A DNA stretch of 37,008 bases from Planctomycetaceae bacterium (GCA_902630355.1 CACOUL010000022.1:1-37008); one strand, 5' to 3'; positions 17,115-27,278 are shown, counted from the first letter of the stretch. A program made the numbers and translations. The notes: generated by a model not told the origin, from the sequence alone.

Positions 17115-17651
17115 TCAACCCGCATCTTCACCAACATTGTTGCCGGAAACATCTTCTTCACATCGATGTTGCTGTCCGCCCCGCACCAGTGCAATGCGCC
17201 CGGTCCGTACCAGTTCCGTGATACCGAACGGACGGATACGGTCGATAAACGCCTCGATTTTGCATTCCTTTCCCGAAATTTCAATCATCAAGCCATCCTG
17301 GCCGACGTCGACAATCCGTCCGCGAAAAATCTCTGTCAATTCGCGAATCGCCGTGCGTTGTTCCCCTGCAGTCGCGTTGACCTTCAGCAACATCAAATCT
17401 CGCTCTACAAAATCCTGAGAGCTGATGTCGTCCACGCGCACGACGGTCACAATTTTTTCAAGCTGTTTGCGAACCTGCTCGAGCGTTCCATCATCGCCCA
17501 CCACCACGAACGTCATGCGCGAGAGCTGTGGATCTTCGGTCTCTCCCACCGCCAGGCTATCGATGTTGTAACCGCGCGAAGCGAACATACCGGCCACGTG
17601 TGCCAGGACGCCAGGAATATTTTGAACTAAAGCGGAAATAACGTGTCGCAT
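17115..17651 (-). CDS. ilvN: Acetolactate synthase small (regulatory) subunit
   Basis: 178 residues from ATG 17651; a longer frame to 17732 adds 27 residues not seen in the family. It starts MRHVISALVQNIPGVLAHVAG, the N-terminal ACT domain that binds valine for feedback control, followed by GYNIDSLAVGETEDPQLSRM. The C-terminal ALS_ss domain has ELTEIFRGRIVDVG. The tail after residue about 160 is Gly/Glu-rich and longer than the core. Its catalytic partner IlvB is encoded 3.3 kb away on the other strand, with uvrA between them. The gene is divergent from uvrA and heads the minus-strand run ilvN-ilvC-tdk. Confidence 0.95.
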   Translation of the reverse strand: MRHVISALVQNIPGVLAHVAGMFASRGYNIDSLAVGETEDPQLSRMTFVVVGDDGTLEQVRKQLEKIVTVVRVDDISSQDFVERDLMLLKVNATAGEQRTAIRELTEIFRGRIVDVGQDGLMIEISGKECKIEAFIDRIRPFGITELVRTGRIALVRGGQQHRCEEDVSGNNVGEDAG

Positions 17652-17905
17652 AAAGCGTGCCGTCGTTGAGAGTCGCGATCGCAGCGCCGGGGGTGAATTT
17701 CTGATAATAGCTACCGGAAGCGAGGGTGCCAAGCGGTCGGCACGATATGCCGCGCTGCGTGCATCGACTTATCCGTTGGTTGTTCGTCTGCTGCGGTTTT
17801 GCTACGGTGCCCGATTGTACTGCAGGCCGCTTTCCCGTACGTCGATCTCTTCGAACCGACGCATTCCTTCCCCTGAGTGCCAGCTTTCCAGATGAGACTT
17901 TTCTG

Positions 17906-20806
17906 ATGGGTAAAAAAATCAGCAAAGCGACAAAGAATAGGCGAGCCGCATCAAAAAACACGCCGGAGCAGATTCGTATTTTCGGGGCGCGGGTCCACAA
18001 TCTAAAAAATATCAGCCTCGACATTCCCCGCAACCAGTTCGTCGTGATCACGGGACCGAGTGGATCGGGCAAAAGCAGTTTGGCTCGCGATACCCTCTGT
18101 GCGGAAAGCCAGCGACAGTACGTCGAAAGCCTCTCGATCTATGCCCGGCAGTTTTTTTCCCAGATGGAGCGACCGGACGTCGACCTGATCGAGGGATTGC
18201 AGCCCACCATCTCAATCGACCAGCACGCATCCTCACTGAATCCCCGCAGCACGGTTGCGACCCTCACGGAAATTTACGACTACCTCCGCCTTCTCATGGC
18301 GCGCCTGGGGGAGGCGTTTTGTTACGGTTGCGGAGGCAGAATTGCACAACAATCGCCGCAACAGATCCTCGAGTCGATCAGCGGACTTCCCGAGGGAACC
18401 AAGGCTATGATTCTTGCTCCCCTCGTGCGAGGTCGTCGCGGCAAGCATCTAGATACGCTCGAGGCAATCCGCAAAGCAGGGTTTGTGCGGGCGCGTGTCG
18501 ATGGCGAAGTGATCGACGTGGAACATTTCCCTGAACTTGCGGCACGCAAAGTTCACCACATCGAAGCGGTCGTGGATCGGATCGTTATCCGGGATGGACT
18601 TTCTTCGCGGGTTGCAGAATCGGTACGAACGGCACTGAAACATGGAGAGGAGACGCTGATCGTTTGCCACCTTAGTCAAACGACGTCGTCTGCAGACAAA
18701 TCTTCTACAAAAAATAAAGCGGCGGGGACGGCGAGCGATGAATCAGTCTGGCAAGATACGCTCTACAGCGCACGCCACGCATGCCCACAATGTCAAATCA
18801 ATTATGCGGAGTTGCAACCGCGTTCGTTCAGTTTTAATAGTCCCTACGGCGCGTGTCCCGAATGCGATGGACTGGGTATCCGGCGCTCTTTCGATCCGGA
18901 CCTCGTGATTCCCGATAATTCGCTCTCTCTCGCCGAGGGTGCTGTGCTCCCATGGAAGGGATTATCGAAAACGGCGATCGCCAAAGTCCGGCAATCCGTC
19001 GAACCGTTCCTCTGCGCAAAGAAATGGGACTGGAACGCACCCCTCAACAAAATGTCGGCGGCAACGCGCGAGATATTTCTCCGGGGAAGCGATCCTTTCC
19101 TCGGTCTATTGAACCTCCTTGAGTACGAACTGGCGACGACCTCAAGCAGTCGTCGCATCCAGGAACTCGAAACCTATCTGGATGATGTGATCTGTTCCGC
19201 CTGCGACGGTTCGCGATTGCGCAACGAAGCGCGATCGGTGACCTTGGGGGGCCGTGCCATCCATGAAATGACATCGCTTTCGGTCGCCTCTGCGATTGAT
19301 TTTTTTTCCGCACTGAAATTTGATTCCACTCAACGCCTCGTTGCCGAGCCGATCCTTCGCGACATCCAACACCGCCTGCAATTCCTTCACCGAGTCGGCC
19401 TCGACTACCTAACGCTCGATCGACCCACCGACACGCTCAGCGGTGGCGAGTTACAGCGAGTACGATTGGCCACCGGCATCGGATCGGGATTGATCGGGAT
19501 TTGCTACATCCTGGATGAACCCTCCATCGGCCTTCATCCGCGAGACAATCAGCGGCTGATCGATTCACTGCGTACTCTACAGCAGCAAGGTAACTCCGTG
19601 TTGGTGGTCGAACACGATGAGGCGATGATGCGGGCCAGCGACTATCTGATCGATATGGGGCCTTCTGCCGGTCAACAGGGAGGAGAAATTATCGCTTCGG
19701 GCGATCCGGCGAGCGTCAGCGAAAACGATAAATCCATCACAGGCCGATACCTCGGAGAACGGGACACGATTCCAGTACCGCAGGCGCGTCGACCAATGCG
19801 AAAGAGCCACTGTCTCGAACTGCTCGGGGCAAAGACCAACAATCTACAGAATGTCGATGTACGTATACCGCTCGAAACGCTCACCTGCGTGACAGGCGTC
19901 AGCGGTAGCGGTAAAAGTTCCCTGATCAACGAAACCCTGGCCCGGACGGCAATCCGCCGTCTCGGAGGCGGGGCGGCCAAACCGGGGCCGCACCGGGGAT
20001 TGCGTGGTACGGGGCAACTAAAAAAAGTCGTTGTGGTCGATCAAAAGCCAATCGGTCGATCGCCGCGAAGCAACCCGGCGACCTTCACTGGTATTTTTGA
20101 TGAGATCCGCAAAATTTTTGCACAAACTAGCGAAGCCCGCCAACGTGGTTTTACGGCGAGTCGGTTCAGCTTCAACAATAAAGGGGGCCGTTGCGATGAA
20201 TGTCAGGGCCACGGCGAGCGAAAATTGGATATGAATTTTCTGCCCGATATGCGCATCACCTGCAATGCCTGTCGTGGAAAGAGATTTAACCGTCAGACTC
20301 TGGGGATTCGGTATCGAGAACATTCGATTGCGGATGTTCTCGATTTGCAGATCGGTAAAGCGGTCTCCTTTTTCGAAAACTTTTCGCGGATTGCCCGAAT
20401 CCTCGAGTGCCTCGATCAGGTCGGTCTTGGCTATCTCACTCTGGGACAGCCCTCGAGCACACTCTCGGGGGGAGAATCGCAACGAATCAAACTCGCCCAC
20501 GAACTGGCCCGGCCTAAAATTGGCCACACGCTCTATATTCTCGACGAACCGACGACGGGTCTTCACTTTGAAGACCTGCGCCGGTTGCTCGATGTCTTCC
20601 ACCGACTCGTCGACCAAGGCAATACCGTACTCGTCATTGAACACCACCTCGATGTCATTAAATCGGCCGATTGGGTCATCGATCTCGGGCCCGAAGGGGG
20701 CGCGGGGGGCGGTCAGGTGATTGCGGTCGGCACGCCCGAGGAGGTAGCCCGGGATGCGAACAACGCAACCGGCAAATTCCTCCGGCAGGTGCTGGCATCT
20801 GTTTGA
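17906..20806 (+). CDS. uvrA: Excinuclease ABC subunit UvrA
   Basis: 966 residues from ATG 17906; the frame runs open to 17726 but the extra 60 residues are not UvrA-like. UvrA is the damage-sensing ATPase of nucleotide excision repair. It has two ABC ATPase halves: Walker [10 protein letters not shown] (about 49-57) with LSGGELQR (about 510), and GVSGSGKSS (about 664) with LSGGESQR (about 853). Zinc modules appear as CPQC...CPEC in the first half and CDEC...CNAC in the second. The region about 165-270, with [20 protein letters not shown], corresponds to the UvrB-binding domain, so this is not the shortened UvrA2 class. Some usually fixed positions differ ([12 protein letters not shown] instead of AFDTxYAEGQRR), so it may be a second, divergent genomic copy. 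Confidence 0.9.
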   Translation: MGKKISKATKNRRAASKNTPEQIRIFGARVHNLKNISLDIPRNQFVVITGPSGSGKSSLARDTLCAESQRQYVESLSIYARQFFSQMERPDVDLIEGLQPTISIDQHASSLNPRSTVATLTEIYDYLRLLMARLGEAFCYGCGGRIAQQSPQQILESISGLPEGTKAMILAPLVRGRRGKHLDTLEAIRKAGFVRARVDGEVIDVEHFPELAARKVHHIEAVVDRIVIRDGLSSRVAESVRTALKHGEETLIVCHLSQTTSSADKSSTKNKAAGTASDESVWQDTLYSARHACPQCQINYAELQPRSFSFNSPYGACPECDGLGIRRSFDPDLVIPDNSLSLAEGAVLPWKGLSKTAIAKVRQSVEPFLCAKKWDWNAPLNKMSAATREIFLRGSDPFLGLLNLLEYELATTSSSRRIQELETYLDDVICSACDGSRLRNEARSVTLGGRAIHEMTSLSVASAIDFFSALKFDSTQRLVAEPILRDIQHRLQFLHRVGLDYLTLDRPTDTLSGGELQRVRLATGIGSGLIGICYILDEPSIGLHPRDNQRLIDSLRTLQQQGNSVLVVEHDEAMMRASDYLIDMGPSAGQQGGEIIASGDPASVSENDKSITGRYLGERDTIPVPQARRPMRKSHCLELLGAKTNNLQNVDVRIPLETLTCVTGVSGSGKSSLINETLARTAIRRLGGGAAKPGPHRGLRGTGQLKKVVVVDQKPIGRSPRSNPATFTGIFDEIRKIFAQTSEARQRGFTASRFSFNNKGGRCDECQGHGERKLDMNFLPDMRITCNACRGKRFNRQTLGIRYREHSIADVLDLQIGKAVSFFENFSRIARILECLDQVGLGYLTLGQPSSTLSGGESQRIKLAHELARPKIGHTLYILDEPTTGLHFEDLRRLLDVFHRLVDQGNTVLVIEHHLDVIKSADWVIDLGPEGGAGGGQVIAVGTPEEVARDANNATGKFLRQVLASV

Positions 20807-20843
20807 GCGACGGAGAGCTTGATCGATTCTCCGATCTGCAAAC

Positions 20844-20872
20844 TTGATAAACGCTGCTCGGCAACTTATTCT
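20844..20872 (+). promoter_or_regulatory. Candidate ilvB promoter
   Basis: TTGATA (20844-20849, five of six matches) is separated by 17 bp from TATTCT (20867-20872, four of six). The predicted start of transcription, near 20879, falls inside the tandem repeat that follows. Confidence 0.5.
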
Positions 20873-20898
20873 TAACGGTACCGTTCTTAACGGTATCG
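20869..20898 (+). repeat. 15-bp tandem repeat containing a perfect palindrome at the ilvB promoter
   Basis: The unit TTCTTAACGGTACCG occurs at 20869-20883 and again, with one change, at 20884-20898. The junction creates a perfect 12-bp palindrome AACGGTACCGTT (20874-20885). The element overlaps the end of the likely -10 and the predicted transcription start, a position suited to an operator. No regulator is identified. Confidence 0.6.
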
Positions 20899-20947
20899 CA
20901 TCGAAGGCGATGCGGAGCCTAAGCGAGGGAAAACCACGAGGAAGTAT

Positions 20948-22711
20948 ATGGCCACTTCACCGGCCGAAAAGGCAGCCATCAACGGCGCAGAAACGATCGT
21001 TCAGTGCCTGATCAAGCACGGGGTTCCCATGGTGTTTGCGTATCCCGGGGGAGCAAGCATGCCGTTGCATCAAGCGCTTCGGCGAAATCGCGATAACTTG
21101 CGAACGATTCTACCCCGACACGAACAGGGCGGAGGATTTGCGGCCCAAGGTTACGCACGTGCTACCGGCGAGGTGGGGGTTTGCATTGCGACAAGTGGAC
21201 CGGGAGCAACCAACCTGGTCACCGCCATTGCCGATGCAAAACTCGACAGTATTCCGCTGATCGCCATCACCGGTCAGGTCGGCTCGTCGGTGATTGGAAC
21301 GGACGCATTTCAGGAGACGCCGATCGTCGAGGTATGCCGAGGAATCACGAAGCACCACTACCTCGTTTCGCGCGTCGAAGACATTCCACGGATCATGCGC
21401 GAGGCGTTCCATATCGCGAGGACCGGTCGCCCGGGGCCCGTACTAGTGGACGTGCCGAAGAATATACAGATGGCAATGGTTGAGCCCGATTGGGATGCAC
21501 CGATGGATTTGCCCGGTTACCGCTTCGGCAAACCGGATAAGGCAAGACCCGAACAAATTCGCCAGGTTGCGGCAGCGATCAAGATGGCCAAACGCCCTAT
21601 CCTTTACGTCGGGGGCGGCATCATTGCATCCGATGCGAGCGAACCGCTCAGGGAATTAGTGGCAAAGACTCAAATACCGGTGGGGATGACGGTGATGGGA
21701 TTGGGGGCTATCCCGAATGAAGATCCGCTTTCTCTCGATATGCTGGGGATGCACGGCAGCGTCTATTCCAACCTCGCAATCCATCAGGCGGACCTTGTCT
21801 TGGCAATCGGCGTTCGCTTCGATGATCGGGTCACGGGCAAGCTCGCCGAATTCGCGCCCCACGCTAAAATCATCCACATCGATATCGACGCAGCGGAACT
21901 CAATAAAAATAAGGTGGCGCACATTCCCATTGTGAGCGATGCCCGGTATGCGATCGCGGAACTCAACAAGATCGTCGAGCCACCAGAAGACCATCGGGCC
22001 TGGCTTGAGCAGTGCCAACAGTGGAAGCAAGCCGATCCTTTTCGATTCGATACCGAGTTCGATGGCATTCTTCAACAACACGCGATCTCCAGCCTCTGGG
22101 AGGCCACGCACGACCGAAAAACGATCATCACCGTGGGTGTGGGTCAGCATCAGATGTGGGCCGCTCAGTTTTATCGTTTCTCTCAACCGCGCACCTGGCT
22201 CTCCAGTTCGGGGCTGGGAACCATGGGATTCGGTCTGCCGGCGGCCATGGGTGCACAGGCTGCCTACCCCGATGCCCTCGTGGTCGACATTGATGGCGAC
22301 GGCAGCTTTCAGATGAACATCCAGGAGATGGCCACCTGTCACTGCGAAAACCTCCCGGTCAAAGTTCTGCTCCTCAACAATCAGCACTTGGGCATGGTCG
22401 TCCAGTGGGAAGATCGCTTTATGGACGGTAATCGTGCCCACACCTACCTCGGCCCCATTCACCACGCCGAGGCAAGCGGAGAGGGAGACGGACCCTTTGC
22501 CCGCGAACGATATCCGGACTACGTGGCCATTGCCCGCGGTTACGGTTGGGGCAGCGCAAGCGTAACGCAGAAAAGTGAGCTTGCCGGGGCAATTGAAGAG
22601 ATGATTACCTCGACGGGCCCCTATCTACTCGATGTCGAGGTTCCCTACCAGTCGCAAGTCCTGCCGATGATTCCCTCAGGCGGGACGGTACACGATTTGA
22701 TCAAAGAGTAA
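20948..22711 (+). CDS. ilvB: Acetolactate synthase large (catalytic) subunit
   Basis: 587 residues, normal length, with GAGGAAG before the ATG. It condenses two pyruvates, or pyruvate and 2-oxobutyrate, in the first shared step of valine and isoleucine synthesis, using thiamine diphosphate, Mg2+ and FAD. The catalytic Glu59 lies in [19 protein letters not shown]. The ThDP motif starts GDGSFQMN (about 449) and ends [10 protein letters not shown]. The substrate-channel region [20 protein letters not shown] is family-typical. IlvN is encoded apart, across uvrA on the other strand. Separate promoters imply that subunit balance is not set by one transcript. Confidence 0.97.
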   Translation: MATSPAEKAAINGAETIVQCLIKHGVPMVFAYPGGASMPLHQALRRNRDNLRTILPRHEQGGGFAAQGYARATGEVGVCIATSGPGATNLVTAIADAKLDSIPLIAITGQVGSSVIGTDAFQETPIVEVCRGITKHHYLVSRVEDIPRIMREAFHIARTGRPGPVLVDVPKNIQMAMVEPDWDAPMDLPGYRFGKPDKARPEQIRQVAAAIKMAKRPILYVGGGIIASDASEPLRELVAKTQIPVGMTVMGLGAIPNEDPLSLDMLGMHGSVYSNLAIHQADLVLAIGVRFDDRVTGKLAEFAPHAKIIHIDIDAAELNKNKVAHIPIVSDARYAIAELNKIVEPPEDHRAWLEQCQQWKQADPFRFDTEFDGILQQHAISSLWEATHDRKTIITVGVGQHQMWAAQFYRFSQPRTWLSSSGLGTMGFGLPAAMGAQAAYPDALVVDIDGDGSFQMNIQEMATCHCENLPVKVLLLNNQHLGMVVQWEDRFMDGNRAHTYLGPIHHAEASGEGDGPFARERYPDYVAIARGYGWGSASVTQKSELAGAIEEMITSTGPYLLDVEVPYQSQVLPMIPSGGTVHDLIKE

Positions 22712-22774
22712 CTTTGACGAGCGTAGGAACCGGGGCGATCTTACCTGCATGGTCCGAGGCGCGCAAATCGCGCG

Positions 22775-24304
22775 TCACACTTCGGCATCCTGACGGAATA
22801 CCTCTTCATCAAGATTGCCGTCCCATTTGGCAACCGCACAGGCGACCGCGACATCTCCCGAAACATTGGTCAGCGTTCGCATCATGTCGAGCAAGCGATC
22901 GAAGGGGAAAATAAATGCGATGACCAGCAGTGACTGTTCGGGCCCCACCCCAATCACCTCCAACACCGTAGCCGCCAACAGCAACCCGGCGGAGGGAATA
23001 CCGGCGGCACCGATCGAAACGAGTGTCGCGGTGAGCGCTACGGTAAAATATTGCATCGCCGAAAGTTCGATCCCGATGGCCTGTGCGCCAAACAGTGCGA
23101 TCAACCCGAGATAGATGGCCGTTCCATCCATGTTGATGGTGGCACCGAGTGGCAGGACCGAGCCAGCAACTGATTTATCCACTCCGAGATTATTTTCCGC
23201 ACAGGAGATAGTCACCGGCAAAGTTGCATTAGAAGATGCCGTAGAAAATGCGACTCCTTGCGCATCAGCAATTCCACGCAGATACTGTTTTAATGGCAGT
23301 TTCAAGAGGCAACTGACTATGAGAAATCCATAGACCAAAACAATCTGGATACCGCACGCAAGGTACAGAGAGACTGCAAGCTTCCCCATATTCCACAAAA
23401 TCTCGATTCCCTTCGTTGCCATCACCCAAGTCATCAAGGCAAAGACGCCATACGGTGCGACTTCCATTACCAACATGGTCACCCGCATCACGACCTCTGC
23501 TGCAGCTTCAAAAAAGTTTTTTACTGGGTCTGCCGCTGAGCCTGTCAGAAGAATGCCGACGCCAATCAGAATGGAAAAGAAAATAGTGGGAAGTACAGTT
23601 CCGCGGGCTAAGGATTCAATCGGATTGGTAGGAATAATCTGCAAGAGCCTTTCGACAATGCCTCCAGCCGCCTCACCCGTTTCAATCTTGCCTCTAACAC
23701 TATCAATGGCCCCAGCGTCTGCCGTTTCATAATCAACTCCAGCCCCAGGGTGCAGCAAACTTCCAATCAAGAGACCGAGGCTGACCGCAAAAAAAGTCGT
23801 TACTAGGTACATCCCGATGGTTCGACCGCCCAGCGTGCCTAGTTTCTTTGGGTCGCCCATCGCAGTCACGCCGGCAACCAGCGTCGTAGAAATCAACGGA
23901 ATGATGAGCATTTTGATCAAGCGAACAAACGCATCGCCAAAAGGTTTCACGAAGACGTTAACGAAGGACTTAGCTCGACCATGGGGATCAGTGAACTGGT
24001 ACAAAATTTCATCTGCACCCGTCCAACCGTTATTGGGCTGATACTCAAAGTGATCGCCGTGGCGGGTGACCTTGCCGTGCCGGGCAGTGAACGACGCAGG
24101 GTCAATAATTCGTTGATCGCCCACCCCGTTTAATTCGGTCAATGTTAACGGTGTAGATTGTCCCGACTCGACGACAACTTGAAGACTGTCGGAACCGGTG
24201 GCACCCCCCAGCGTGTAGCGCAATAAAAGTCCGATTGAGAGCCCCAGAAAAAGCCCCACCAACACGCGTTTCCACAACGTGATCGATTGCCATTTTCGAA
24301 ACAT
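22775..24304 (-). CDS. Dicarboxylate/amino-acid:cation symporter (DAACS) with inserted Ig/cadherin-like domain
   Basis: 509 residues from ATG 24304; a TTG at 24337 is the alternative. The transporter core is clear: membrane segments throughout, the re-entrant loop region SSNATLPVTISCAENN, and ATINMDGTAIYLGL, which form the substrate and Na+/H+ sites of the GltP/DctA/GltT family. It should import dicarboxylates or glutamate/aspartate. What is odd is the region between the first helix (about 12-34) and the usual start of helix 2 (KPFGDAFVRLIKMLI, about 120). Family members normally have a short loop there. Here about 85 residues (36-120) form a module with GKVTRHGDHFEYQPNNGWTG and DEILYQFTDPHG, the pattern of cadherin/VCBS-like Ig-fold repeats. 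The topology of the first loop places it outside the membrane. Confidence 0.88.
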   Translation of the reverse strand: MFRKWQSITLWKRVLVGLFLGLSIGLLLRYTLGGATGSDSLQVVVESGQSTPLTLTELNGVGDQRIIDPASFTARHGKVTRHGDHFEYQPNNGWTGADEILYQFTDPHGRAKSFVNVFVKPFGDAFVRLIKMLIIPLISTTLVAGVTAMGDPKKLGTLGGRTIGMYLVTTFFAVSLGLLIGSLLHPGAGVDYETADAGAIDSVRGKIETGEAAGGIVERLLQIIPTNPIESLARGTVLPTIFFSILIGVGILLTGSAADPVKNFFEAAAEVVMRVTMLVMEVAPYGVFALMTWVMATKGIEILWNMGKLAVSLYLACGIQIVLVYGFLIVSCLLKLPLKQYLRGIADAQGVAFSTASSNATLPVTISCAENNLGVDKSVAGSVLPLGATINMDGTAIYLGLIALFGAQAIGIELSAMQYFTVALTATLVSIGAAGIPSAGLLLAATVLEVIGVGPEQSLLVIAFIFPFDRLLDMMRTLTNVSGDVAVACAVAKWDGNLDEEVFRQDAEV

Positions 24305-24346
24305 TTCGCGGGTCTCTCTTTTTGATGGTCTGCGCAAAAGTAATCG

Positions 24347-25135
24347 CTATATCGGTTGAATCGGGTCGCGCTCCGTCTCACTGCACCAAATATCGAGCTC
24401 TGTGAATCGATCCGCCAAAGCGTCGGCCAATGCCTGCATGGCAAATTGCTCACTGGCAAAATGCCCGGCAAGCAAAAGTTCGATACCGGTCGCTTCGGCG
24501 GCCAGACAATGGTGAAATGTTGCTTCACCAGTCAACAAAAGTTCGCACCCACAATCTTTTGCTGCCGCCATAAAAGTCGCGGCACTGCCACAACCGACCG
24601 CCAACCGCTCGATTTTCCGCTCTGGATTTCCTACGGCACGGATCTGAGGGACCCGCAAAAATTCCTTCACCCTCTTTGCGATCTCAGCCACTTGCGCACC
24701 ACCTGAGACCTCACCCCAGCGTCCCTCCCCAACGTCCGGATCACCTTCGTTGGGCACCAGCGGCGCAATATTCGACAAGCCGATCCCTTCAGCCAACTTT
24801 TGATTGATTCCCCCGGCCGCTGAGTCCCAGGCGGTATGAGGGCTGAAGAGGTGGATCTGGGCACCGAGGAGATCAAGAAGGTAGCGACCCTCCGGAGAGT
24901 CGGTGGTGATCCGCACCAGCGGCTTGAATGGCAACGGGTGATGCACGACGACCAAATCGGCCTGCCGCTCGATCGCCTCGGCCACCGTATCGGCCGTCAT
25001 TGTCAGGCAGGTCATCACCCTCTGCACTTCCGCATCGTAATCCCCTGCCAGCAAACCGACGTTATCCCACTCTGCAGACAATCGCGCGGGGGCAAGCGAC
25101 TCCAGATACTCGCAGATCAATCCAAGACGCACCAC
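24347..25135 (-). CDS. NIF3-family dinuclear metal protein (YbgI type)
   Basis: 262 residues from GTG 25135, with AAGGAGG about 11 bases before it. The family binds two metal ions with His65/His66 (VVVHHPLPFKPL), His100 and Asp104 (SPHTAWDSA) and the C-terminal His225 and Glu229 (AGHFASEQ); all are visible. The family forms hexamers and is annotated as GTP cyclohydrolase 1 type 2-like, but its physiological substrate is not settled. It carries the usual N-terminal EWDNVGLL. It lies 42 bp upstream of the symporter gene on the same strand, so cotranscription is likely. Confidence 0.9.
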   Translation of the reverse strand: MVRLGLICEYLESLAPARLSAEWDNVGLLAGDYDAEVQRVMTCLTMTADTVAEAIERQADLVVVHHPLPFKPLVRITTDSPEGRYLLDLLGAQIHLFSPHTAWDSAAGGINQKLAEGIGLSNIAPLVPNEGDPDVGEGRWGEVSGGAQVAEIAKRVKEFLRVPQIRAVGNPERKIERLAVGCGSAATFMAAAKDCGCELLLTGEATFHHCLAAEATGIELLLAGHFASEQFAMQALADALADRFTELDIWCSETERDPIQPI

Positions 25136-25352
25136 GATTTTTCGATGCCTCCTTGTTTTCAGAGAGGGGTTGTTTTTGATTCCCCCACCTTAAAGGAACA
25201 TGCGACGTGAAAAAAGCCACATCCACATCGCGGCATGAGCAACGCGTTTTATGCCGGATCGATAGAATCACTACCCGTCAATGCGGCCCTGATAAGGAAT
25301 CGGGGGCATGCTAAAATGCCGCAGACCGAAAACCTCTTTTTGCAGGCGGATC

Positions 25353-26159
25353 ATGCTCTCACTCAAAATCGGCGTGCAAACGATCAGCCTCGCAAAATCG
25401 CTCAAGCGGGCACTCACCATCGCTGCGCAGATGAAAGCAGATGCCGTGGAAATCGACGCACGCCACGAGTTGCGGGCCGAAGTTCAGTCGCAGACGGCCA
25501 TTCGCCAGTTTCGAAAAATGCTGGACGACTTGAACCTGCGTCTCGCGGCGCTCGCCTTTCCGACTCGTCGCGGCTACGATAATCCGGAAATGCTCGACCG
25601 TCGGGTAGCCGCTACTAAGGAGGCACTCCGCCTCGCTTCAGAGCTCGGAGCAGGGGTCGTGGTGAACAGAGTAGGGCAGGTCCCCTCGGCGAGCGAGTTG
25701 AAAGAAGAAGAAGACGAGGCCAGCGGTCGCTGGAATTCTTTATGTGAAGTCCTTTCCGACTTGGGACAGTTTGGAGACCGCCAGGGAGCCATCCTCACCG
25801 CCGAGACGGGCGATGAGTCGGGGGAAGATCTTGCGCACCTTCTTCGGTCCCTCTCAGGCGGTTCGATCGGAGTCGCCCTGAATCCCGGCAATCTTATTTT
25901 GGCTGATTTTTCCCCGCTCGAAGCGATCGCTCAACTCGGTTCCCGGATCCGATACGTGCGGGCTCGAGACGCGGTACGCCAAGGAAGATCACATCGCGGA
26001 AGCGAAGTGGCACTCGGACGCGGCTCGATCGACCCTCCGGCATTGCTCGCGGCACTCGAGGAGCACGATTACTGCGGGATGATCACGATCGAGCGGCGCG
26101 AGTCACACGATCCGATTTTGGAAATTGGCCAGGCGATCACCTACCTCAGAAACCTCTGA
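25353..26159 (+). CDS. Sugar phosphate isomerase/epimerase-like TIM-barrel protein
   Basis: 268 residues from ATG 25353 (AGGCGG upstream); an ATG at 25308 is the alternative. The pattern fits the xylose-isomerase-like/AP-endonuclease 2 superfamily: IGVQTISLAKSLKRAL at the start, KADAVEIDARHEL as strand 2, a helix-strand GAGVVVNRVGQ, then ILTAETGDESGE, IGVALNPGNLILA, IRYVRARDA and YCGMITIERRESHDP. Metal-binding acids likely include the Glu in LTAETG and in ITIERRE. The substrate is unknown; planctomycetes have many paralogs. A 6-bp hairpin with a three-base loop (26170-26184) follows the gene without a T tract. Confidence 0.8.
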   Translation: MLSLKIGVQTISLAKSLKRALTIAAQMKADAVEIDARHELRAEVQSQTAIRQFRKMLDDLNLRLAALAFPTRRGYDNPEMLDRRVAATKEALRLASELGAGVVVNRVGQVPSASELKEEEDEASGRWNSLCEVLSDLGQFGDRQGAILTAETGDESGEDLAHLLRSLSGGSIGVALNPGNLILADFSPLEAIAQLGSRIRYVRARDAVRQGRSHRGSEVALGRGSIDPPALLAALEEHDYCGMITIERRESHDPILEIGQAITYLRNL

Positions 26160-26198
26160 CTCGACCGCCGCCGCACGGTGCGGCTAGCGGAGCATCTG

Positions 26199-26228
26199 GT
26201 GGCACGCGAGAAGCGAGAAGACTATAGT
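26199..26228 (+). promoter_or_regulatory. Candidate argCJ promoter
   Basis: GTGGCA (26199-26204, four of six) with 18-bp spacing to TATAGT (26223-26228, five of six). Transcription would start near 26235, about 36 bases before argC. No Shine-Dalgarno sequence is visible before the argC ATG. Confidence 0.42.
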
Positions 26229-26270
26229 GCAGAGTCTTGAATTTTTCCCCTTTGTTTCCAATCACTTCCC

Positions 26271-27278
26271 ATGACCCGCGTAGCAATCCTTGGTGCATCC
26301 GGTTACACGGCGCTCGAACTGGTCAAGATTCTCCTTCGGCACCCCGAAGCCGAGATAGGCTTGGCAACCACGCGTCAGCAAGAGGGTGTGCCTCTCTCCG
26401 CGGTGCACCCATCGCTTGCCGGGCAAATCGATTTAGCCGTCGAGCACCTCACACCAGAAAAAATAATCGGACACGTCGACTGCGTCTTTAGCTGTCTGCC
26501 CCACGGAGTCACCGCTTCGCTTGCCGAACCCTTGCTCGATGCGGGACTTCGGATGATCGATTTTTCTGCCGACTATCGACTCGACGATGCTGAAGAATAC
26601 GCGCACTGGTACGGACAACCCCCCCCCGCCCCGGCCCGCTTACCGCACGTCGTCTACGGCTTACCCGAACTTTTTCGAGACCGCATCCGGCCCGCCGATC
26701 TTGTGGCGAACCCGGGGTGCTATCCCACCTCGGCCATTCTCGGACTTGCACCGCTGCTCGATGCGCAACTCGTGGCCCCCGACGACATCATTATCGATTC
26801 GAAAAGTGGGGTCTCCGGTGCCGGCAGAAACCCGAAACTCACGACGCACTATCCTGAATGCAACGAGAGTCTCTCCGCTTACAACATCGGCCACCACCGC
26901 CACACACCCGAAATCGAACTCATTTTATCGAAAGCGTGTGATCAGCCGGTTCAGGTTATCTTCACGCCCCATCTGGTGCCGATGGATCGCGGCATTTTGA
27001 CCACGACCTACAGTCGACCGTTCGATACGGTGCGTGAAGCCGATCTTTTTCAAATTTTTCGTACCTTTTACGCCTCACATCCCTTCGTGCGAATTGTCGA
27101 ACACCTCCCGGCAACGAAAGACGCAGCACACACGAACTTTTGCGACATCACGGTCCGGGTGGTCAAGGATCGCATCCTGACGGTCAGTTGCCTGGATAAT
27201 CTGGTGAAGGGTGCGGCGGGAGCCGCCGTACAAAACTTTAATTTGATGTTTGGTTACGCGGAAACACTCGGACTTTGA
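26271..27278 (+). CDS. argC: N-acetyl-gamma-glutamyl-phosphate reductase
   Basis: 335 residues, normal for the short bacterial form. It reduces N-acetylglutamyl phosphate to the semialdehyde with NADPH in arginine synthesis. The Rossmann motif ILGASGYTALELVK (about 6-19) is at the N-terminus. The catalytic cysteine is Cys150 in VANPGCYPTSAILGL, and the catalytic histidine lies in GHHRHTPE (about 207-214). The stop codon touches the argJ start directly (TGA followed by ATG), so the two are translationally coupled. No argB or argD is seen in the window. Confidence 0.97.
   Translation: MTRVAILGASGYTALELVKILLRHPEAEIGLATTRQQEGVPLSAVHPSLAGQIDLAVEHLTPEKIIGHVDCVFSCLPHGVTASLAEPLLDAGLRMIDFSADYRLDDAEEYAHWYGQPPPAPARLPHVVYGLPELFRDRIRPADLVANPGCYPTSAILGLAPLLDAQLVAPDDIIIDSKSGVSGAGRNPKLTTHYPECNESLSAYNIGHHRHTPEIELILSKACDQPVQVIFTPHLVPMDRGILTTTYSRPFDTVREADLFQIFRTFYASHPFVRIVEHLPATKDAAHTNFCDITVRVVKDRILTVSCLDNLVKGAAGAAVQNFNLMFGYAETLGL

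Noticed and set aside
17726-17905. 60-residue N-terminal extension of UvrA
   Set aside because: Composition unlike UvrA and no family counterpart; the ATG at 17906 gives a normal N-terminus.
21656-22465. 269-residue minus-strand frame opposite ilvB
   Set aside because: Antisense shadow of ilvB; codon pattern explained by the ilvB frame.
22760-22774. CGCGC inverted repeat between ilvB and the symporter, similar to that at 12988-13007
   Set aside because: Short, without a T tract, and only two loosely similar copies; not enough for a terminator or REP family.
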